Assembly (NCBI GenBank): GCA_034008185.1
Contig: CM067081.1
Location: 23,682,806 to 23,746,805, forward strand
Source: Gorsachius magnificus
Taxonomy: Eukaryota > Chordata > Aves > Pelecaniformes > Ardeidae
Direction: 5' to 3'
Length of the DNA stretch: 64,000 nt
In this document: piece by piece, positions 14,441 through 26,701 of the stretch
How the letters are laid out: each line of letters opens with the position of its first letter
Position numbering within the stretch: position 1 is the stretch's first letter
Made by a program: the position numbers and the translations under genes
Notes under the pieces: generated by a model
Told to the model about the DNA's origin: nothing
Seen by the model: the letters and a program-made list of their open reading frames with translations, nothing else
Databases searched by the model: none

Positions 14441-14454
14441 GTGTGTGTGTGTGT
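14441..14454 (+). repeat. GT microsatellite
   Basis: Seven GT units. Confidence 0.9.
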
Positions 14455-14559
14455 ACAAACATATGTTTATAAACATTATGCAATCTCAGAGCAAGGTAAT
14501 CAGACTCTGCTGTCTTAGTCGAGCACTGGGAGAAGCAGAGCAATCAGGTTTCTCATCCC

Positions 14560-14960
14560 CTAAGCAGTTTTTTCCATGAGCCTGCGTGCGTGCTGGCATG
14601 CGCGTTGCCTGTGTGCACGCACGCACCCGCACGCCCAGGCACGCTTCATCCTTTGGCTATTCCTTTGTAAAAACAGAAGCTGCTAATTCTCCCGCGGGTT
14701 TCGAGAGAAGCCCAGCATGGGGGGAAGGAGGGGTGAGAGCGGCTCTGCTGGTGCTGGGGGGCCGGGGGAAGCCGGCAGCACACACTGCCTGTCCGGCTGC
14801 CTGCAGCGTGGGGCGAGCTCCGCCGGCAGACATTAGCTTTGGGAATGTACACTTCTTTGGAAGGGCTAGGGGGGGGTTTATGCAACCAGAAGTAAGTTCA
14901 GCTTTCTAAAAGGTCAATGATGTGCAGAGCTGGCACCGGCGGGGGCCCTAGAGAAGTGGC
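14560..14960. promoter_or_regulatory. Intragenic CpG-rich block in FLT1 intron 10
   Basis: I count roughly twenty CpG dinucleotides over about 380 bases, in otherwise CpG-poor intron. The densest part is 14583-14645, an alternating purine-pyrimidine stretch of GCGTGCGTG and CACGCACGC type. It may be an orphan CpG island, an alternative promoter or an enhancer. Nothing in the sequence decides between these. Confidence 0.45.
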
Positions 14961-17615
14961 CTGGGGGAGGGGAGCCAGCCTCCTTCTCAAGAATACATCA
15001 AGCCCTTGAGGAAGCAGAGTGTGCCATGTTTGAAGATGCAAAGATAATCACAGTGCTGGGAACCGTCTTGTGTAGCGGAGGAAGCCAAACAACAAGAGGA
15101 AAGCAGCATATGCTCCTGATTTCGCACAGGAAGCTAGCAGCACCTCCTGCCAAAGTGAGATAAGAAAACTCCCATGGCCTATTCTGGACAAGGCCATGGT
15201 TATCAACCTTAGCTTCACACTGTCCTCACTCTGCTCCGCAGCCCGCTCCCTTTCCTAATGAGTTTCAGAGCCCTCACCTCTATTAGCATACAGCATGCCA
15301 AGCACAATAGCGTGGTATATTTATAACTATCGGCGGGGAAAAGTTTCCAGGGTAAGAGTGTACTTCATGTCATCTTGATGTATTTCACTGAAATCAAACT
15401 GCAAACCAGCTCCAAGCTAAAGTCCTGCCTATGAAACTACTGGTCTCAGAAGAAAAGTTGTTCTGTTGTCACCCCAGTGATTTATAGTGGAGCGTAGGAG
15501 CTGAGATAAAGGATTTGCCTACATATTCACAGGACAGACTTGAGTCTCTGTATGATAGACAGTCCAAAATGAAAGCCCTAGGCCTAGCTGGTGTCCAGAC
15601 ACATCTTCCTCCCCATCCTGGAGACAGTTCTACAATTTGCAGTTCAAGTAGTACAGTGACAAATACCCACGGAAGAGGCTCGATCCCCATATCTGTTGGA
15701 AAAATTCTCATCTTCTGCTGCCTTATCTTCCTCAGCTCCGCCCTGCCAAACCCTCCTCTGTGATGGCAGAGGCCATTGCAGCCTTTCCCTCTTGTAACAT
15801 CCCATTCAATTCTCTCAGCATTCCTCTTGGCAAAGCCCCTGGCAGCCTCAGTCACACTCCTGCTTACTGAAGTAGTATTTGGCAATTGCACCGGTACTAG
15901 GAGCAAGAGAAAGGCATCCTGTCACTGATGGTGACCATTTTTTGAGAGTGATTAACAGCAGGCACAATGTTTTTCTCAGCATCTATTCTTTTTTCAGGGA
16001 AGCAATCAATTCCTAGCCTCATCGCGGCAATGTTATTACAAATTCAAGTTGGACTGAATCACGTCTTTCAAGAGGCAGTGGTGATGACACTGACTTTAAG
16101 ACAGGAACTCTGGAAATTCCTGGAGTGGTAAAGAATATATAGGAACTGATTTCCACTTGGAAGTTATCAAAAAAATCTGAATGACATGGGCCTTGCCTGC
16201 TCCGCGCCTCAGCGCGCAGCACCATGTGATTAGTAGTGCGAGGCTGGCGTAGCCACGCGTCCTGGGGAATATTGAGTCGATTTGAGGCAGGGAACAGAGG
16301 GAAAATAGTAGCATGGAGCATGTATAGGTTGTGAAATGTGCTTAATGGTGGTGGAGGGGGAGAACGTATGCTGGCCCCTCACCAGCGTGCACCGCGCGCT
16401 TTGGCTATAACACTATAATGCACTTGTCCATTTAAGGACCTATGGTCCAAGCGTTCTTGCTCTAGGTTAAAATTAATCTGTTAGAGGTTGAAATCCTGGC
16501 CCCACCACATTCAGTGGCAAAGCTGCAGCCAGGTGGGGGGTCATCCCAAGCACTTTCCCCAATACACATGCTCACGCAGAGAACGTGGGTTAGTGGGGCT
16601 GGAAGGAAATCTTTTACAAATAGTAGGAGTTGGATACAGTTTACATCCTATATTGTAGTGTGCTTGTTTATATTTATTTAGGAGCTTAGCAAGGAATGCC
16701 AAACAAGAAGTCCTGGTGAGAGTGGTGCAGGTTCCTCCTCTGCATGTCTCATTCTTTAGCCCTTCACCTCTCTGCTCTTACTGTCACTGGTCCCTACTGC
16801 TGCCCACTGCAGTGTCAATGTTTGCCCATCAAGAACAGATGGAACATCACCAGTTCAGACATGGTCATAACTCCCAGAGAACGGCAACTCTCCATTGCCA
16901 CTCCTCACCCACGGTTTCCAGTGTGGGAGTGGATACAGTGGACATAATTAGCTGTGCTGAAAAGTTATTCACTGCCGAGTTGCAGGGTGGCTGGAGGATT
17001 TCTCAGCGACCTCAATGCATTAGGCTGGGGCCCTGGTGCACTGCTCAGTTGCCAGAGTAAGGATTGAGTTGTTTTCTGTTTTGTAGGATGCTCTGTGTCC
17101 CCACTGAGGGGGATACTTGGAGGGAAAGCATATTTGCTAGGGGAGATCCCCAGTCTCCTGAATGCCTCATCCTCCTGGTGAGCATCTTTGAAAACAGTAG
17201 GGTATATGGCATCATGGTCTTGTTGCACATCACCATGGCTCTATGGAAAAAGAAAGTGTTTGACAGCTGCATGCTGCCTTTCCTGCTAATCTACATGCGA
17301 CCAGACAAATGGATAGTGTTTCCCTTTCACAGTCATCCTTTCCAAACATTATGGCTTGCCCTGAACTACCCCAGTGTGCTACGACAGAAAGCTGGTTGAT
17401 CTGAACTATCTCAACAGAAGCAGTAAGATCAATGGCAGTCTTACCTATCCCACCTTTCAACCTTTCATCAGCCCATGCTCACATTTCCTCAGGAAAAAAA
17501 AAAAAATTCTACATCTGCACGCCTGATCACCATGCAACACCAGCTATTCACAACAAAAAATGCAATTGCTTGAGGCTGAGGGTCACCAAACCCCACATTT
17601 TGCTTCCAACTTCTT

Positions 17616-17645
17616 TGCCAGTACTTAAGATGCCAGTACTTAAGA
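17616..17645 (+). repeat. Exact 15-bp tandem duplication
   Basis: TGCCAGTACTTAAGA occurs twice head to tail with no mismatch. Confidence 0.95.
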
Positions 17646-17844
17646 CCCCTGGCCACCAGGGAACATAACAGCATTTGAAAGTAATTTTTCAGGTTTTTGC
17701 ACATCCTGAGTTGACCTGAAATTTTCTCACCTTGAGTTGGTTATCAGAAAAAATATATTTTGCTTCTTGACCCTCTGTTTCCTGCTTCACACTGCTTAAC
17801 ACTCTTCAAGGACAGAGAATACCACCACATTTCAGCCAATCCAT

Positions 17845-17860
17845 CCTTCCTTCCTTCCTT
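17845..17860 (+). repeat. CCTT microsatellite
   Basis: Four CCTT units. Confidence 0.85.
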
Positions 17861-18879
17861 CTTGTCCACCTCCTTTCCCTCCTTTGCTAGACTGTAATCA
17901 CTCTCATCTCCCACGCGGTCACTGTGACTCAGCCTCCACTTTCTCTCTCTGAGAGTGCCAACCATGTCCTCCACAGAGGAGCCAAATGTTGGCTGAAACT
18001 ACAGATTTATCACTCAAAGCATGAGGTTTCCACAAGCACCTAGAACTTCTTGCTGGAAAGAAGTGTTTTATTTTAATGGCCTGTGTTGTACTGAAAGGCA
18101 GAGGTGTTTTCTGCTTCGGTTGAGCAGTAAGAAACCTAAAGAGAAAGACCTTGAAACCTCTACATGCAATGCCCACTCCTACTTCCTGTTTCTTCTGTTT
18201 TCAAATAAGCTCCCTATACATAAAATCCAAGATATTTTTCAGACTTTTCCAGCATAAGTTACTTCCCATGCACAAGTCACTCCTAACAGCTCACTCAACT
18301 TCTAGTCATAACCTCACATCTATACCCTTCCAAAATCCAGGTATTCCCAACACATGGTTTCTCATGATGCCAAAATTCCCTTCCTTTTCTTTCCTGTCCT
18401 GACTGGATCCTCCTGGGTCTAGAAAAGAGTAATTCTTCACTAATCTATTTATGCAGTACTTAATACTCCCTGTCTTGCTGACAAGCTGGAAGAACAATTA
18501 ACACCCTTTCCATTTTCCGGAGGAGAAGAAAGAGCTATTGCTGCACTGAGGTGGTGTTTTTCAAGATGGTTTGTTTTCAGTTTCACTCCAGGTAGGGGTC
18601 TGAGAGCAGCTCTGGGCTGACTGCAGTGAGGGACTGGAAGTGCAGGCAGAAAACAAGGAAAGGATGAGAAAGAATGGAGGGAAACATTTTTAAGGAGAGA
18701 AGGGAGTTGATTAGAGGGAAAACAGGAAGAGAAAATACTGACAGACGTGGATATAAGACCAAGGATCCATCTACCCCATATCCTGTCTCAACAATGACCA
18801 TAAGCAGATGGTTGGGGATGAGTAAGAGCAGGACTAACTTCAGATACTTCCTCCTAATACTCCCCCATTCACAAATTAT

Positions 18880-19950
18880 TATCAGCTCGAGAGCTTCCCA
18901 CGACGGAGGCTGGTTCTACACTTCAGTGGATTTCTCTTCCAAGATTTTGTGCAAACTTTTCAAACCCCCAAAATCCTCTGGTAAGGAGTGTCACAGATCT
19001 GCTACCCACTGCACGAAGAGCCATCTCCTTTCCTGTTCCAAATCGCACTCCCCCGGGGTGATTTAATGGCCCCTACTTCTTGAACTGGAAAAGACATACA
19101 CAACTGATCCTCTGACATCTGTGTCCTTCACGAGCCTGTAGATCTCTATTGTGTAGCTTCCCAAGTCACCTGTCTTTCAGTCTGCAGAGCCTTGACCTCC
19201 CTCTTCACTCATCCCTCACACATTCCTCTCATTCCCTGAAATTCCTTTGATCCTTTTTGATGCTGCTCCTGGTATGTCTCCCAGTTTGGCTGCACCATTT
19301 GAGATAAAAGCATCAGAAATCCTCACAGTATAAAAGATGCTGGCAATTTATGGATTTATGTGGACCTGGCATGGTGTTCTCTATTTTGTTCTTTATTTTT
19401 TTTCCTGGCAATTCCTAACACTTGATTTGCTTCTGATTGCGATCACTTTCATAAACCCGTGTATCACAGGTCAGATCTCTCTCTGCGGTGGAAATGATCA
19501 GCCAACAGCCTTTTTACATGTACAGCCTTTTTACACTTACATTTTACATGAGAAAGTTGGATTGTTTTTTCCTACGTGCACCATGCACATTTATCTTCAG
19601 TGAATTTCATCTGTCACTTTATCACTCTAATACCCAGATCCGTACAGTTCTGCATTTCTTTGCAATCAGCCCTCATCCTTACAAACCTGAATAACTTAGT
19701 ATCATCAGCAAACTCTGTCACCTCCTTACCACCTTTTCTAGGTTATTTCTGAACATGTTGACAAGTACAGACCCTAGCACCAGCTCCTGAAAAACTTCAC
19801 TGGTCGCCTCCCTATGGTGCAAGAACCGGCTGTTCCCTCTTAACCTCTGTTTTCTATTTTTTAACAGAATATTTTTTTTACGAGCACGATCTTACCTCAT
19901 ACGCTGTGTGTCTGTTCAAAGCCTTCTGCAAAGGCTTTTTGAAAGGCGTA
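18880..19950 (-). mobile_element. Old CR1-clade LINE 3' region
   Basis: This is a long, degenerate region whose plus-strand reading follows the reverse complement of reptile/bird CR1 3' UTR sequence. Examples are CAGTGAATTTCATCTGTCAC, TTAGTATCATCAGCAAACTC, TTTCTGAACATGTTGACAAG and ACAGACCCTAGCACCAGC, in the expected order. The recognition rests on remembered amniote CR1 sequence. Subfamily and exact ends are uncertain, and divergence suggests an old insertion. Confidence 0.7.
19505..19535 (+). repeat. 17-bp tandem duplication
   Basis: ACAGCCTTTTTACA recurs at a 17-base spacing, inside the old CR1 region, so it arose after the insertion. Confidence 0.8.
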
Positions 19951-20039
19951 CACATAAGAGGAAAAAGGATGCTAACTAAAGTTTGTATATTTTTGTAAAA
20001 GGTGTACTCGATCCAGTAATAGTACTCCATTCATAATCG

Positions 20040-20240
20040 CTCCTAAGCACACACAACGTTTGACCTGGTGCCTTCCTTTGGCCGAGAGCCCCTGCTAGCG
20101 CATGAGTGGGTTTCTGGCTACGGGTGGGGACGTCCCACTGGCTCGGACACTGCCAGCGTGCAGGGCCTCGCTCGCGACGTGCAGTCGCCACGTAGAGCCT
20201 GTCACACGCCTTAGCTCCTATGGGCTGGGCCACAGCGAGT
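20040..20240. other. Small CpG-rich patch in intron 10
   Basis: This short GC-richer segment has several CpG sites (for example CTCGCTCGCGACGTGC near 20168-20183). It begins shortly after the old CR1 region ends. It is too short to call an island with confidence, and no gene is seen in it. Confidence 0.3.
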
Positions 20241-21244
20241 AAAAGATCAAGCAACACCGTCTGACCGCCTGCATGACCCTTAGGTGTTCTTCCTTAAGAA
20301 GACTGTCCCTAGTAAAGGCAAGAGACCACTCTGTGAAGGCAACAAGAGGAAAAAAGACACTGGGGAAAAAAAACAAGGGACAGCAAGTGAAAAAAAAGAT
20401 AGGAGACTGAGGGTTAGAAGTATGATACCAAGCAGATCACTCCTGACCATGAGGAGGTGTTCCTGTAGTGTGTTACAGGGTGTTACTGTAGTCCTTAGGT
20501 TTTAGGTTTGATCAATGACCAATTAAAAAAATTACTTGGGCATTTCAGTTTAAAACATTTTGGAAATAGACTTGGAAAACTTTCATTTAAAGTGATTTGA
20601 AAACAAGCGGTACTGAAATTTGAAAGCTTAAGCTTCTGGTCCAGCTAAGAGCCATAGTGAAACCACTTACAGCTTGCAGAATAAATTAATTAGTGTGTTC
20701 ACTGTGTTACCCTGAGGACAGAGTGGGGCAAACTGTGTATAGCATGTATTTGTCAAGCTTATTTATCCATATGTATGTGCCAGGTCTGATTCATATGGCG
20801 TTTTGTAAGTTAAATATTAAAACATACCAAAAAATTTCGGAAATACTGACTGAGGACAAGGATACAGTCCTACTAGCTGTTTTCAGAGGATTGGCTTTTG
20901 TCTCTCGGTGGAAGTGCAGAATGAGGTGCTTCAGCACATTGCTTGTTCAGGCTGAAGCCGATCAGATGCTATTTCAATTCTTTCTTTCTTTTGGCGTCAA
21001 AATTCTGTGTAAGTCCACGCTGCCGCAATGGACATTCATGTCTGTTCCTCTGCATTTTTTGAAAGATACGTAAAGAACACAGGGTCTGATTTTTGTCTGT
21101 GCTAATCTATTTCCCCAACCATAGCGAAATAAGGGAATAGATAGCATATTTTTTCATGTACCCATTTTAAATACCTTTACATTTCTATGCCTCATTGTAA
21201 GAGGATTTTCTTGTAATAGAGAGTGGAAGGCACAAAGGCCACCA

Positions 21245-21287
21245 GCCAGATCCTCAGCCAGTGTGAATTTAGAGCTGAGGATCTGGC
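21245..21287. repeat. Perfect 14-bp inverted repeat (hairpin)
   Basis: GCCAGATCCTCAGC at 21245-21258 and GCTGAGGATCTGGC at 21274-21287 are exact reverse complements with a 15-base spacer. The wording CCAGATCCTCAGCcaGTGTGAATTTA matches a dispersed amniote repeat of palindromic design. It is probably a shortened copy. Confidence 0.75.
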
Positions 21288-22256
21288 CACATGTCAAATT
21301 AAACAAAGGCATTTTTGAACTACCTGTTTATTAATGGCATCTGACCTACTTTTACCAGCTCGAAGGACTCAGACTTCCCCTTCCCGAAAATAGAAGGTGG
21401 CATGGGGAACAAAAACAGTCACTGTGGACAAACTAATGGGCATCAATGTTTGCAGACATCCAACAATTAAATTTGGGTGGTTCACTACATTTCTAATTAA
21501 GTACAATTAACATTTGTTCTTTACTTGTTCATTTTACATACCTCACTGATGTTCCAAATCTGGTTTCCCCGGATAATCTATCTGAGCGCATCCTAATGAT
21601 TCTGTTTTTGAATCCTTTATTAATACAGCGACATAAACAATGCAGAAATGCAATTAGACTGCTCTTTACACATGGCCTGCCTCCTCTTTCACTGAAGCTG
21701 GTGGGAGTCTGGCCATGCACTTTCATTACTGTAGTTTCAGGCTTTCAATACCTCTGTGGAAGTTTCAAGGAAAACCTCTAGTTTTTGCCTTGCCGAGTTC
21801 CACGACACGCTCCTCTTCCTCCCTGTGCAGTGCTGGAGAGCTATTTCTGTAGAAAATCGTTCCCATGACCCTACCTTCACATTAAAGACAAGCCTCAAAG
21901 GGAGGTAATATTCCCTTCCCATCACTCTATGCTAACACCAGTAGTGATTCCACTGAGGAGCACAGAACCACATCGGAGCATTACAAATGCCATGGTTTCC
22001 CGAGATTGGCTCTTTGGCAGCAGTACCAGCTTAGGCATTGCTGCGCATCCTCTGGTCCCTGCTGCCCGTTTCTGTCCTCAGCTTCAGCATTCAGCTCCTC
22101 TATTCCCAATCCCACCATTCAGGTGGTTTTACCACCACAAAGAGTTCATATCCTGACACTACTGTCAAGGGGGCAGAGAATCAGGTACAAGTTTTTCCAA
22201 TTACTTTGGTTTTGTACGCATCTCCACAATACTCTCGTGTTTCTCTTTCCCTCATG

Positions 22257-22276
22257 CACACACACACACACACACA
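22257..22276 (+). repeat. CA microsatellite
   Basis: About ten CA units. Confidence 0.95.
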
Positions 22277-23210
22277 AAATCCCAAAGCCAAAAAAACACA
22301 GACTGATGTGACGGCAGGGTTGTAAAATAATAATCTGATATTTGGGTTGAGGCTAAACAAAACTCAAGGAGAGAGGGAGGCAGCAAGGTGGTGGGTGAGT
22401 TAGAACACCCAAGGTAAAATTTCAGTGTTGCATCTGTTTGCAGTTTCTGAAAGGCCAGTTGGTCAAATCTTGGGCAGAAGAGCACAACGAAGATCTCTCT
22501 TGAACTGCCCACATGGAAACGTCCTGAGAGAGAAAAACTGCCCCCAAATGACACTGCACAACTGCTGAGGAAACCAGTGCTTCCACTGAGCAATATCAGC
22601 ATCCCACATGCCTTTCTTGGCAATGTCTGCCAGACCGGTTTAAGATAAACACAAATCTGCTGAAGAGATTCAGGTCAAGAATCATTAACATCAAGCACGT
22701 TCCCGGCGTGCAAACGCTCATTCTGCAGCCTCAGAGCTGATGAGTTTTAGGTGGAGGCCAGCCTGCCTGGCTCCAGAGGCCCTCGGCAAGCCCCGCTGCT
22801 GGCTGCCCCTCTGCTGACAACCCAACCTGAGCAAAAACGAGGCCAGAAAGAACAACTCCTGGGTGGTAGAAAGAGGCCAAGGAGGCTCAAGTGTCCCACA
22901 GGCTGGTTTCTGCTACATTCACTGAGCAACTGGGGGCTGCCCAGCCTAGGAATATATGTGCCTGCTACTGGAAAAGAAGTTTCTCAGCCACTGAAGAAAG
23001 ACTAATCTTTAATTTTTTAATTGCATTTTATTTTAACTCTCACTGCATCTTCTACTGTCTTTTGCCTGCCATCTCTGAATTTACTAGCTCTGCATAAGCT
23101 TTAAAAGAACCCAAAACATCGCTTTTTGCCCCAGACAGTTTTCCTTGACTCCTGTATGTTACCTTGCTGGGGTGAACATTGGAAAAGAATCTTTCCACCT
23201 ACCCATCTAG

Positions 23211-23226
23211 TTAGCTAGCTAGCTAA
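23211..23226. repeat. 16-bp perfect palindrome
   Basis: TTAGCTAGCTAGCTAA is its own reverse complement and also a short TAGC tandem repeat. Confidence 0.9.
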
Positions 23227-23710
23227 CAAAAGGTTATTTAATGGCAATAGAGTTAGTTTAAGCCAAGTAATTTTAACAGAAAATAAAGAACAAGGAATTT
23301 GAATGACATTGATCTCTCCACGTTCTAAAAAGTCAAATTTGTTGAACAATTTTACAGTTAGTTTGTTGGGTTTTTTTAATTTGCTACCAGGAAACTATGC
23401 AAACAGTTTAATTTTGCTGGTCTCCTGTTACTGGCCTGAATGATGTAGAGAGGAGAGTTATGCAAGCTAATTGTATTAATCACAAAGCATTAAAATATAT
23501 CTGCATTTTATTTAAAAGCAATGGAATCCACGGAGGTATTTTTAGATTTTTGAAAGGGAAATACTGTCTGGAACAGAAATTGAAAGAAGCAGCCAGACAA
23601 CCTAATGGTTTCTATTAAGGAGCTCATAGGCAACAGTCCTTCAAAAATAAAACTGTTTAATTTATGCACTATGCGTCATTCCCCAGCTTGCAGCAATAGT
23701 ACCCAAGTGA

Positions 23711-23757
23711 TGTAAAGTTAAGCACATACATAAACCTTGAAGCAATCAGATCTGCCT
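23711..23757. repeat. Half copy of the palindromic repeat family
   Basis: GTAAAGTTAAGCACATACAT followed by AAACCTTGAAGCAATCAGAT resembles the AAGTTAAGCAC...GCAGGATCAG arm of the same family. It is diverged. Confidence 0.4.
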
Positions 23758-25189
23758 CTGCAAGGTCTTCGCAGCTATAATATCTTTTTTCTTGGAGTGT
23801 ATGGTCCATCCTGGGGCATGGGACTCAGAAACTTGATGAGAATCCCTACTGCCATACACTGAACAATGGTAACCTCTGGGGGTTTATCAACTTAAGGTAC
23901 AAGGTACTTCCGTGCACAGAAACAGGCACTACTTGAGCACAAACAGAATAATATTTTAGCCTTGGAAACCTAACACTGTGCAGGTAAATCCAAAGAAATG
24001 CTGTAATGGCAGAATAAGATACATTTTTTTATCTGCTACACAAGGTACACACACTTTAAATCTGTTGTTTAGGCAAACCTATCCTCACACAAAGAGTAAA
24101 GTATAGTGAAATAGGTGGGATTAAAGGGTCCTCTGGTTCTTCATGGAGAAGACCTGAGCTGGCACAGACATCAGCCTGAGCAAGGTGTGCCAGCTGCAGA
24201 GGTAGTCCACTCTGCTCCCTTCGTGGGGTAGGAGGCAAAGTGTAATTATTCAGGTATTTCTGCCCTTCTGCAATAGTTAATTACCACTGTATTATTCAGA
24301 GGGAGTCATCTACTCCTTTTAGGAAAAGCATTAAAAACTGCGTTCTCCAGACTACGTCTTCAATGAGCATTTAAGGGAGAAGGAAGGGGAGGGGGTTAAA
24401 GAGAATTGTCACAGAACAATTATGAAGGCAATTTGGAAGCAAGTCTGGAAACAACCTTGTAACAGAGCCAATAGCTGATTCAAATTGTTGCATTTCTCCT
24501 TTGATCACCTGCTCAAACACACTTCTAATTAGCATTTAATTGAGTCTACAGTTTAGCACATTATTAAACACCTGCCTGCGGATATTAATTTCTCTTTCTG
24601 ATGACATGGTCTCCTGGGCTGCAGTGCAGATCTGTGCTTGTTAACAGAAGGAAATACTTGACAATGGATGAGCACCACCCCAACTCCCAAAGAAGAACCA
24701 ACTGTTTTATCAGTGCCACGCCATGATTTCAATCCAGAGCGTGCATGGATGTATAAACACTTGAAAGAAACTAGAAGACTGAAAATTTTCACACATGCTT
24801 TCCACAGGGTTTCTCTACTTAAAAGATGTCATGATTTCTCTTACACCTTGCACCTATAAGCAAAAATAAATTAATACTCAGAATTTTACAACTTGTCCTT
24901 CGAAGTTAACTTCATGGATAGAGGAAATGAAGCCCTTACCTGTCCTCGAAATGGAAGATGTCAGGTTATACCTATTCCAGGAAAAGGAGAGATTGCTAGT
25001 GCCACCTCTTGGTGGGAAGGGCACAGAAAGCAGCCACCCATTTGCATAATCTCAAAGCAACGCATAATCGGAAAAAACTATCTGTGCTTCTAGGAAGTGC
25101 TGACCACTCTCTCACAGATCACAAAGCACCCTTAATCTGAAATAAGATGTTTGTCCTGTTTAATTGAATGTAGTGTCTTGTATCCCTGC

Positions 25190-25237
25190 AGTTAAGCACG
25201 TGCTTAAATGTTTGGCTGGATTGGCACTAAAACCCGA
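25190..25237. repeat. Half copy of the palindromic repeat family
   Basis: AGTTAAGCACGTGCTTAAAT followed by GTTTGGCTGGATTGGCAC is one arm of the same family. It includes a local 14-bp near-palindrome, TTAAGCACGTGCTTAA. Confidence 0.55.
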
Positions 25238-26129
25238 TTCTATGAAAGCATTAAAGAAGTTAAATCCCATGTAAAATTATTAACTCCAACTGAAACTTAG
25301 AAAATGTTGATTGCCAAACTTTTGTTAGGTTTTTAAACACCTTCGTTGTGCTGTGATCCAAATACCTTGCATGTTTGAACCTTCCAATGGTAGCTTAATG
25401 CTAATGCCACTGTGGAGTTTGAGTGTTAATCATTAAGATTGTGTCAGATTTGATGATTCAGGAAGACCTTTGGATAAATGAGTCAACACACAAACCTGTA
25501 TTCCTAAGAAACAGGGTTCAAAAGAAACCTTAACTATAAAAGAGGATTAGTTAAACGCCGCATCAGCATCAAGTAAACTTGTATGGTGCCATTTCACCCT
25601 GTTGAAATATCATCTGGAGAATGCTGGTCACGTTTGGCTTGCTAAACTGAATCTGAGTCAACGTATCATAACGGATATTTGCCCTTGCTAGTAGAAAAAG
25701 TATTTAAGATTATTTCTGTTGAATTTCAGAAGAAGCCACACAGGGCAATCACTGTGCGTGGAGGAAAGCATGGAAATTTCCTCCACGCAAAAGCAGTGAA
25801 CTTTGCAAAACATTGTGTGCAAGGCTTCCCTCACAAAAGTTGGAAAGCAATTATCGCCTCTGGACATTGCATCCATCACTAGTGGTGAACTGTAAATAAA
25901 CCTAAGTAGCAATACAAAATAACAACTCTGCCCTCCGTTTTCAAATAATGATGCAGGAAATAAAAAAAATCACACTGTGCCTACATGCTTACTAAAAAAT
26001 ACATTGATTAAAAGAATACAAACTCTACTAGCTAAGCAATGGTCGTGGCAAGCTTTATTCTTGTAAAAAAGCAAATATTTAAAGGTAATAGTAAGGGAAG
26101 ACATGCTAAATAGAAGGAAGCTGTCCTAC

Positions 26130-26289
26130 CTTGTTTTAGAATGGTTTTGTCTACAGGGATACCACATCCACATAATTTTAGGCTGAGGAATACCATACAC
26201 AGTGCATGTCAGCACTTGTCTGCTGCTCAGTAAATATAAATTGGGATCAGGGAATGATGACACAGCATTTTCGTATATCTGGGGTTTCA
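26130..26289 (-). CDS. FLT1: FLT1 exon 10: first part of Ig domain 5
   Basis: This 160-bp exon follows CCCTTTACAG and ends AAAACAAG|GTAGGA, running from phase 1 to phase 2. It encodes KPQIYENAVSSFPDPNLYLL, SSRQVLTCTVYGIPQPKIMW and MWYPCRQNHSKT. This matches human KPQIYEKAVSSFPDPALYPL, GSRQILTCTAYGIPQPTIKW and FWHPCNHNHSEA. LTC holds the first core cysteine of domain 5, and the WYPC cysteine is one of the extra cysteines of this domain. N-H-S is a glycosylation sequon. Confidence 0.97.
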
Positions 26290-26701
26290 CTGTAAAGGGT
26301 AAAAATTGGAAAGCAATTAAACCAGCTCATTTCCAATGTATTGCATGATCATGAAAATGCTACATTCCTGCAGGGTGAGTAATAGGAAAAATCCCCAGAA
26401 GAACAAAGAAAAACAGCAGGCCTAAGTCAAGTCAGATGAGTGGTTAGTAACACATTTAAGTCATCAAGAACAAGTATGTGACCACGGAAGGCAGAAACCC
26501 TTCTAATGAAAATTAGTGTCCGCCTTCTGATTCCAAGATGGGTCTGTCACCCTGCACATGGGGCTTGGATTTGGGTCCATGAAAGTCAGTAAGAAAACCC
26601 ACAATGACTTGAGAACGGTGCAAGACCAATGAAAACTTAGCTCAATGAAAATTTAGCATTTACAAGTTCAGGAGAAGCGTGGGAACATGCTGTAAACGTA
26701 C
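26290..26701 (-). other. FLT1 intron 9
   Basis: This 412-bp intron has a GTACGT donor and a CCTTTACAG acceptor. I see nothing else in it. Confidence 0.85.

Larger units (their letters stand above)
10930..26129 (-). other. FLT1 intron 10, 15.2 kb
   Basis: This is the largest complete intron in the window. It holds CpG-rich segments near 13.43-13.50, 14.56-14.96, 16.20-16.27 and 20.04-20.24 kb, and an old CR1 3' region at about 18.88-19.95 kb. Smaller features are GT, TTCC and CA microsatellites and a 15-bp tandem duplication at 17616-17645. There is also a 14-bp-arm hairpin at 21245-21287, a 16-bp palindrome at 23211-23226, and repeat remnants near 23.71 and 25.19 kb. No additional FLT1 exon is seen. 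Confidence 0.85.

Noticed and set aside
26637..26701. Codons following exon 9 in the same frame as part of the protein
   Set aside because: The GTACGT donor and exact phase match to exon 10 show this is intron 9 read-through, not coding.
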